Notes under the pieces: model-generated
What the model was told of the DNA's origin: nothing
What the model saw: only the letters and a program-made list of their open reading frames with translations
Databases searched by the model: none
Program-made: the position numbers and the translations under genes
In this document: positions 5,984-6,845 of the stretch, in pieces
Position numbering within the stretch: position 1 is the stretch's first letter
Layout of the letters: each line of letters opens with the position of its first letter
NCBI GenBank assembly: GCA_013811715.1
Contig: JACCUS010000076.1
Span: forward strand, 1 to 6,845
Length of the DNA stretch: 6,845 nt
Reading direction: 5' to 3'
DNA from: Nocardioidaceae bacterium
GTDB lineage: Bacteria; Actinomycetota; Actinomycetes; Propionibacteriales; Nocardioidaceae

Positions 5984-6355
5984 TCAGGGTACCCGTCCGC
6001 CGAGACCGGGTGCGCGGTCGCTCGCCCGCGTCGTACCGCCGGCTTCCGCACCGATCCCGACGGACACCAGCACCTCGTACGCGGTCGGCTCGTCGACGGC
6101 GAGGGAGAGCAGCGGCACGGCATGGACCTTGACCTCGTACGCGGACAGCGCGCGCCGGTACGCGCCGACGTGCTCCCACTCGGTCGTCAGCACCCAGCAG
6201 GACGGGTCGTCCGCGGCGCGGCCGATCCGTCCGGACCGGAAGCCCGGCCGCGCGGCGAGCACATCGAGCGCAGCCTGGGCGAGCTCGAGAAAGTCCCCTC
6301 CGGCGCCACTGGCGGCCGCACCCTCGGCGATGCGGTAGCGGGTCACGACAAGCAT
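5984..6355 (-). CDS. Small ABM-domain (antibiotic biosynthesis monooxygenase-like) protein
   Basis: A 123-residue cytosolic protein with a dimeric alpha/beta-barrel (ABM) pattern: an opening strand MLVVTRYRI (1-9), a helix FLELAQAALDVLAARPGF (22-39), strand GRIGRAADDPSCWVLTTEW (42-60), helix HVGAYRRALSAYEVKVHAVPLLS (62-84) and a final strand AYEVLVSV (92-99). The tail beyond about residue 104 is Gly/Arg/Pro-rich and probably disordered. The name reflects fold only; many ABM proteins are not monooxygenases and no cofactor residue can be named. ATG 6355 is preferred because the domain begins there. The frame is open up to 6517, but that part would overlap the divergent gene and reads as low-complexity sequence. 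The ribosome binding site is weak. It is 37 bp upstream of glyS, and I recall similar proteins beside glyS in other actinobacteria. It may be the first gene of the operon. Confidence 0.82.
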   Translation of the reverse strand: MLVVTRYRIAEGAAASGAGGDFLELAQAALDVLAARPGFRSGRIGRAADDPSCWVLTTEWEHVGAYRRALSAYEVKVHAVPLLSLAVDEPTAYEVLVSVGIGAEAGGTTRASDRAPGLGGRVP

Positions 6356-6464
6356 GATCGAGTCCGGCCTCGTCCGGCACTGCCCCGTCGATGCGTCACG
6401 ATGGCCACCGTACGACGGGTCGCCGGCCAGGCCGCCCGCACCCGAATCAGCCAAGGATCCCGCT
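6356..6464. promoter_or_regulatory. Divergent intergenic region between the ABM and membrane-protein genes
   Basis: These 109 bases separate the minus-strand ABM-glyS run from the plus-strand gene and should hold promoters for both. On the minus strand TACGGT (6412-6407) matches the TANNNT -10 pattern, but no good -35 hexamer is at the usual distance. CCCGTCG (6384-6390) and CGACGGG (6413-6419) form a 7-bp inverted repeat around it, with a 22-bp spacer. GTCCGGC is repeated at 6362-6368 and 6372-6378, one helical turn apart. The region is too short for a T-box leader for glyS. The promoter role is inferred from the divergent layout. Confidence 0.45.
6453..6457 (+). promoter_or_regulatory. Ribosome binding site of the plus-strand membrane protein gene
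   Basis: AAGGA lies 7 bases before the GTG at 6465. This is a well-spaced Shine-Dalgarno sequence, and it selects the GTG over the in-frame ATGs at 6354, 6684 and 6690. Confidence 0.65.
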
Positions 6465-6845
6465 GTGGCCAGCTCGCGCCGACCGACGCCCAGACCGCGC
6501 CCGGCCGGAGCACGCACGCCGCGTACGTCCAGCCAGGGTGGGCGCTACCCGTCGGCGACCGGTCCCCACCGCAGCACCCCGTCCACCAGGTCCACCGGGT
6601 CCAGCGCCGGCACCACGAGCTGGACCACCCCGGGAGCGGGACCGCTGCGCACCAAGATCGAGACTGTCAGTCGAGGTCCGCTCATGCGGATGCACGCGGC
6701 GCCGCGCTGGGTGCTCTTCCTCACGTTCCTGGGTCTGGCCGTCGGCGCTGCGCTCGCACCGCGCGGGTGGGGAGCAGTCTGTGCCGGCTTGCTCGCGGCG
6801 TTCCTGTCGTGGTTGCTGTTCCTGGCCTGGTGGAAGCTCACCCCG
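6465..6845 (+). CDS. Two-helix membrane protein, DUF6703-like, cut by the window end
   Basis: The frame is open from the GTG at 6465 to the last base and encodes 127 residues without a stop, so the 3' end is missing. The first 58 or so residues are rich in Arg, Pro, Ser, Thr and Gly and look disordered. A short amphipathic segment PLRTKIETVSRGPLMRMHAA (60-79) follows. Two hydrophobic stretches come next: WVLFLTFLGLAVGAALA (82-98) and WGAVCAGLLAAFLSWLLFLA (102-121), then WWKLTP. A basic disordered N-terminus, PRW before the first helix and a W-x-L-x-P after the second recall the small actinobacterial DUF6703 proteins, whose function is unknown; I give this from memory. It is divergent from the ABM-glyS genes. 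The ATG at 6684 is an alternative start but would drop the conserved-looking segment before the first helix. Confidence 0.72.
   Translation, partial: MASSRRPTPRPRPAGARTPRTSSQGGRYPSATGPHRSTPSTRSTGSSAGTTSWTTPGAGPLRTKIETVSRGPLMRMHAAPRWVLFLTFLGLAVGAALAPRGWGAVCAGLLAAFLSWLLFLAWWKLTP

Noticed and set aside
5947..6123. N-terminal extension of GlyRS by 59 residues
   Set aside because: It overlaps the ABM gene, has no family resemblance, and the conserved GlyRS N-terminus begins right after the ATG at 5946, which has a ribosome binding site.
5182..6132. A 316-codon plus-strand open frame antisense to glyS
   Set aside because: It has the same cause: high GC in the third positions of glyS. No domain is visible and it lies over strongly conserved GlyRS motifs.
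6356..6517. N-terminal extension of the ABM protein by 54 residues
   Set aside because: It is Gly/Ala/Arg-rich, overlaps the divergent gene, and the domain starts with the strand at the ATG at 6355.
6545..6841. A 98-codon minus-strand open frame at the right end
   Set aside because: It is antisense to the plus-strand frame with a good ribosome binding site and two clear hydrophobic segments, and it has no recognisable domain.

Overview
The window is a GC-rich, densely coded stretch of bacterial chromosome. Third codon positions are strongly G/C and there are GTG starts. The GlyRS and DusB proteins look actinobacterial. The pairing of glyS with a small ABM-domain protein, and a divergent two-helix protein resembling DUF6703, suggests an actinomycete, possibly Propionibacteriales such as Nocardioidaceae. 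That taxonomic guess comes from remembered family resemblance, not from a search.

Layout: six genes lie head to tail on the minus strand and fill almost everything from 6355 down to 124. In transcription order they are an ABM-domain protein (6355-5984), glyS (5946-4558), an S9-family prolyl-oligopeptidase-type serine peptidase (4528-2567), a secreted lipoprotein of unknown function (2509-1901), dusB (1897-746) and a DinB/DUF664 protein (657-124). The gaps are 37, 29, 57, 3 and 88 bp, so the first five could form one operon. The 88-bp gap before the DinB gene holds a long inverted repeat and may be a terminator or operator. On the right, after a 109-bp divergent intergenic region, a plus-strand gene with two predicted membrane segments starts at GTG 6465 and runs off the window end. 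Bases 1-123 hold no gene I can support, only a hairpin and a short direct repeat.

How the genes fit together: GlyRS charges tRNA-Gly and DusB reduces uridines in tRNA, so the run has a translation theme. The peptidase, lipoprotein, ABM protein and DinB protein have no proven link to that theme. I see no mobile element, CRISPR array, tRNA, rRNA, toxin-antitoxin pair or defence system. This looks like an ordinary core-genome region. The items worth a second look are small: inverted repeats around the start codons of glyS and the peptidase gene, an unusual in-frame TGA-CGC-ATG junction between the lipoprotein and dusB, the dusB-DinB spacer repeat, and the uncharacterised small proteins flanking glyS.
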